DNA from: JANPCX01 sp031431125
GTDB taxonomy: Bacteria > Pseudomonadota > Gammaproteobacteria > Burkholderiales > Burkholderiaceae_C
Assembly (NCBI GenBank): GCA_031431125.1
Contig: JANPCX010000090.1
Span: 1 to 23,281 of the forward strand
DNA length: 23,281 bases
Direction of reading: 5' to 3'
Both the position numbers and the translations under genes were made by a program. Positions within the stretch are counted from its first letter, which is position 1. Each line of letters starts with the position of its first letter. A model generated the notes under the pieces. That model saw nothing but the letters and a program-made list of their open reading frames with translations, was not told the origin of the DNA and searched no databases. Below, in pieces: positions 21,918 through 23,281 of the stretch.

Positions 21918-22985
21918 ACGTTCGAGCAACATGGCGTCGCCATAACTGAAAAACCGGTAGCGCTTTTGAATGGCGTGCTGGTACAGCGCCATCACCTCGT
22001 CATAACCGGCAAAGGCGCTCACCAACATCATCAAGGTGCTTTTGGGCAAGTGGAAGTTGGTGAGCAGTTGGTCCACCACGCGGAACTCAAAGCCTGGTGT
22101 GATGAAGATGTCGGTTTCGCGGCTTCCTGCTTGCAGTTCACCTGATCGGGCGGCGGACTCCAAGGCGCGTAAGGTGGTGGTGCCCACGGCGAGCACGCGG
22201 CCACCTTGTGTTTTGGTTTGGGCAATGGCGTCTACGGTCGCCTGCGGCACCTCGAACCACTCGCTGTGCATTTTGTGCTCGGCAATCTTGTCGACCCGCA
22301 CGGGTTGAAAAGTGCCTGCGCCCACATGCAGGGTGACGCTGGCGCTGTTCACACCCTGTGCCTTCAAGGCGGCCAGCACAGGCTCATCAAAATGCAACGC
22401 CGCCGTGGGTGCCGCCACGGCGCCGGGGCGCTTGGCGAACACGGTTTGGTAGCGGCGTTCGTCCTCAGAAGTGTCTTCGTGGGTGATGTAGGGTGGCAGA
22501 GGCACATGGCCGTGGCTGGCCAAAAGCTTGAACGGGTCGGACGGAAAACGCAAATGGAAAAGTCCGTTGTCGGGGCCGCAGCGGCCGAGCACCTCAGCGT
22601 CGAATCCTTTTGTGGCGGTGGGGTCACCAAAGTGCACCGTGCTGCCAGGTTTGGGGCTTTTGCTGGCGCGCAGATGGGCCCACACCTCCAGGGTGCCGGG
22701 CAGCACCCGCTCGACCAACGCTTCCACGTGACCGCCGCTGTCCTTGGCGCCAAAGAGCCGGGCTTTGATGACCTGGGTGTCGTTGAACACAAGCAAGTCC
22801 CCGGCTTGCAGCAAGCTTGGCAGCTCGCGGAAGATGCGGTCCACTGGCAACTGTTTGCGACCATCGAGCAAACGCGAGCTGCTGCGCTCGGCCGCTGGGT
22901 GTTGGGCGATCAACTCGGGGGGCAGGTGGAAATCGAAGTCGCCGAGGCTGAATGAGCGGCTGGGGTGATCGGGATAAATAGACAT
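21903..22985 (-). CDS. queA: S-adenosylmethionine:tRNA ribosyltransferase-isomerase
   Basis: A 360-residue enzyme that transfers and isomerises the ribosyl part of AdoMet onto preQ1 in tRNA, forming epoxyqueuosine. Typical stretches are LGDFDFHLPPELIAQHP, DLLVFNDTQVIKARLFG, LHVGAGTFQPVRV, HSEWFEVP and TNFHLPKSTLMMLVSAFAG near the end. ATG 22985 begins the family-like N-terminus. A longer frame to 23156 only reads through the REP-like element. No good ribosome-binding site is seen. The 5' end overlaps the extended cutA frame by 76 bases. Confidence 0.97.
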   Translation of the reverse strand: MSIYPDHPSRSFSLGDFDFHLPPELIAQHPAAERSSSRLLDGRKQLPVDRIFRELPSLLQAGDLLVFNDTQVIKARLFGAKDSGGHVEALVERVLPGTLEVWAHLRASKSPKPGSTVHFGDPTATKGFDAEVLGRCGPDNGLFHLRFPSDPFKLLASHGHVPLPPYITHEDTSEDERRYQTVFAKRPGAVAAPTAALHFDEPVLAALKAQGVNSASVTLHVGAGTFQPVRVDKIAEHKMHSEWFEVPQATVDAIAQTKTQGGRVLAVGTTTLRALESAARSGELQAGSRETDIFITPGFEFRVVDQLLTNFHLPKSTLMMLVSAFAGYDEVMALYQHAIQKRYRFFSYGDAMLLERSTQR

Positions 22986-23281
22986 GCCATTGAGGGCCTG
23001 ACGCAGCCCGTGCCAAAGGAAGTGATTGAAGGGCAGAATTGTCCCATGCCCAATGTCCTTGACATCGAAGGGAGCCGATTCCACGTGATGCGTCTCCCCT
23101 CCAACAAACCAGCCGTCATTCCCGCGCAGGCGGGCATCCAGGGCGGGCGAACCCACGATGCGGTGGGTGCGCTGACAAGCACCGCCGGAATTGCGAGAAT
23201 CTCCGGCACGTCGTAGGGATGAAGCTGGCGGATGACGACTTCCAGTTCGTCGTACTTCGCGGCTTGCGTTTTGATTTGGCA
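22910..23281 (-). CDS. cutA: CutA divalent-cation tolerance protein, C-terminal part (partial, altered end)
   Basis: The minus strand from the window edge reads QIKTQAAKYDELEVVIRQLH and then PYDVPEILAIPAV and SWV. This is the conserved second half of CutA1, a small trimeric protein (about 110 residues) linked to copper tolerance. The normal protein should stop a few residues after the SWV (family: YLAWV/YLDWI). Here the frame runs on through a REP-like palindrome (reading WMPACAGMT) and ends at TGA 22910-22912, inside queA. That adds about 80 unrelated residues. Either the stop was lost to the repeat insertion or the gene is decaying. The N-terminal half is outside the window. Confidence 0.75.
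   Translation of the reverse strand, partial: CQIKTQAAKYDELEVVIRQLHPYDVPEILAIPAVLVSAPTASWVRPPWMPACAGMTAGLLEGRRITWNRLPSMSRTLGMGQFCPSITSFGTGCVRPSMACLFIPITPAAHSASATSISTCPPS
23113..23143. repeat. REP-like palindromic repeat
   Basis: The segment CGTCATTCCCGCGCAGG, continuing as CGGGCATCCAGGG, matches the common bacterial REP-type element (GTCATTCCCGC...GCGGGAATCCAG). The core is CCCGC-GCAG-GCGGG. It lies in the cutA frame and about 130 bases upstream of queA. I saw no other copy in this window. Confidence 0.8.

Overview
The window looks like a chromosomal segment of a betaproteobacterium, most likely Burkholderiales and probably the Comamonadaceae (Limnohabitans, Rhodoferax or Hydrogenophaga-like). 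This is inferred from the atpIBEFHAGDC order, the style of the ATP synthase subunits, the DUF2145, DUF502, DUF533 and DUF456 genes, and moderately high GC with heavy TTG/CTG leucine use. The species cannot be fixed from sequence reading alone.

Layout. 1-152: the 3' end of a group II intron (tail of the reverse transcriptase/maturase, domains V and VI). 367-2313 (+): a TPR-methyltransferase and a DUF502 membrane protein. 2276-3533 (-): DUF533 (TerB-like) and DUF456 proteins. 3660-7101 (+): an aldo/keto reductase, then three genes of different codon style (a secreted ExbD-like domain, a methyltransferase and a GrpB-family protein), then a YitT-family membrane protein. 7169-8463 (-): an unrecognised multi-pass membrane protein translationally coupled to a LOG-family phosphoribohydrolase. 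This pair lies between two ~130-bp direct repeats, each carrying the junction between the yitT 3' end and the end of the next gene. 8789-10175 (-): DUF2145 and a Ser-rich exported protein.

10248-17762 (-): the complete F1Fo ATP synthase operon, atpI-B-E-F-H-A-G-D-C, with a near-consensus sigma70 promoter in front of atpI and a rho-independent terminator after atpC. Its intergenic gaps hold structures suited to uneven subunit output: a U-rich leader before atpE, and hairpins at I/B, E/F, H/A and D/C.

17842-19972 (-): a tight three-gene group (cytochrome b561-like, GNAT acetyltransferase, SMP-30-type lactonase). 20045-22985: the queuosine genes queA and tgt (-), separated by an oppositely oriented CarF/PEDS1-type lipid desaturase. 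22910-23281 (-): the C-terminal part of cutA, whose frame runs through a REP-like palindromic repeat and into queA.

How the parts fit. Most of the window is core metabolism: respiration and ATP synthesis, and tRNA queuosine modification. The mobile or accessory signals are the group II intron end, the 4.66-6.47 kb cassette, the repeat-flanked LOG cassette and the REP-like element in cutA. I found no CRISPR array, rRNA or tRNA gene, and no clear new defence system. The strongest unexplained signal is the duplicated yitT/DUF2145 junction around the LOG operon.
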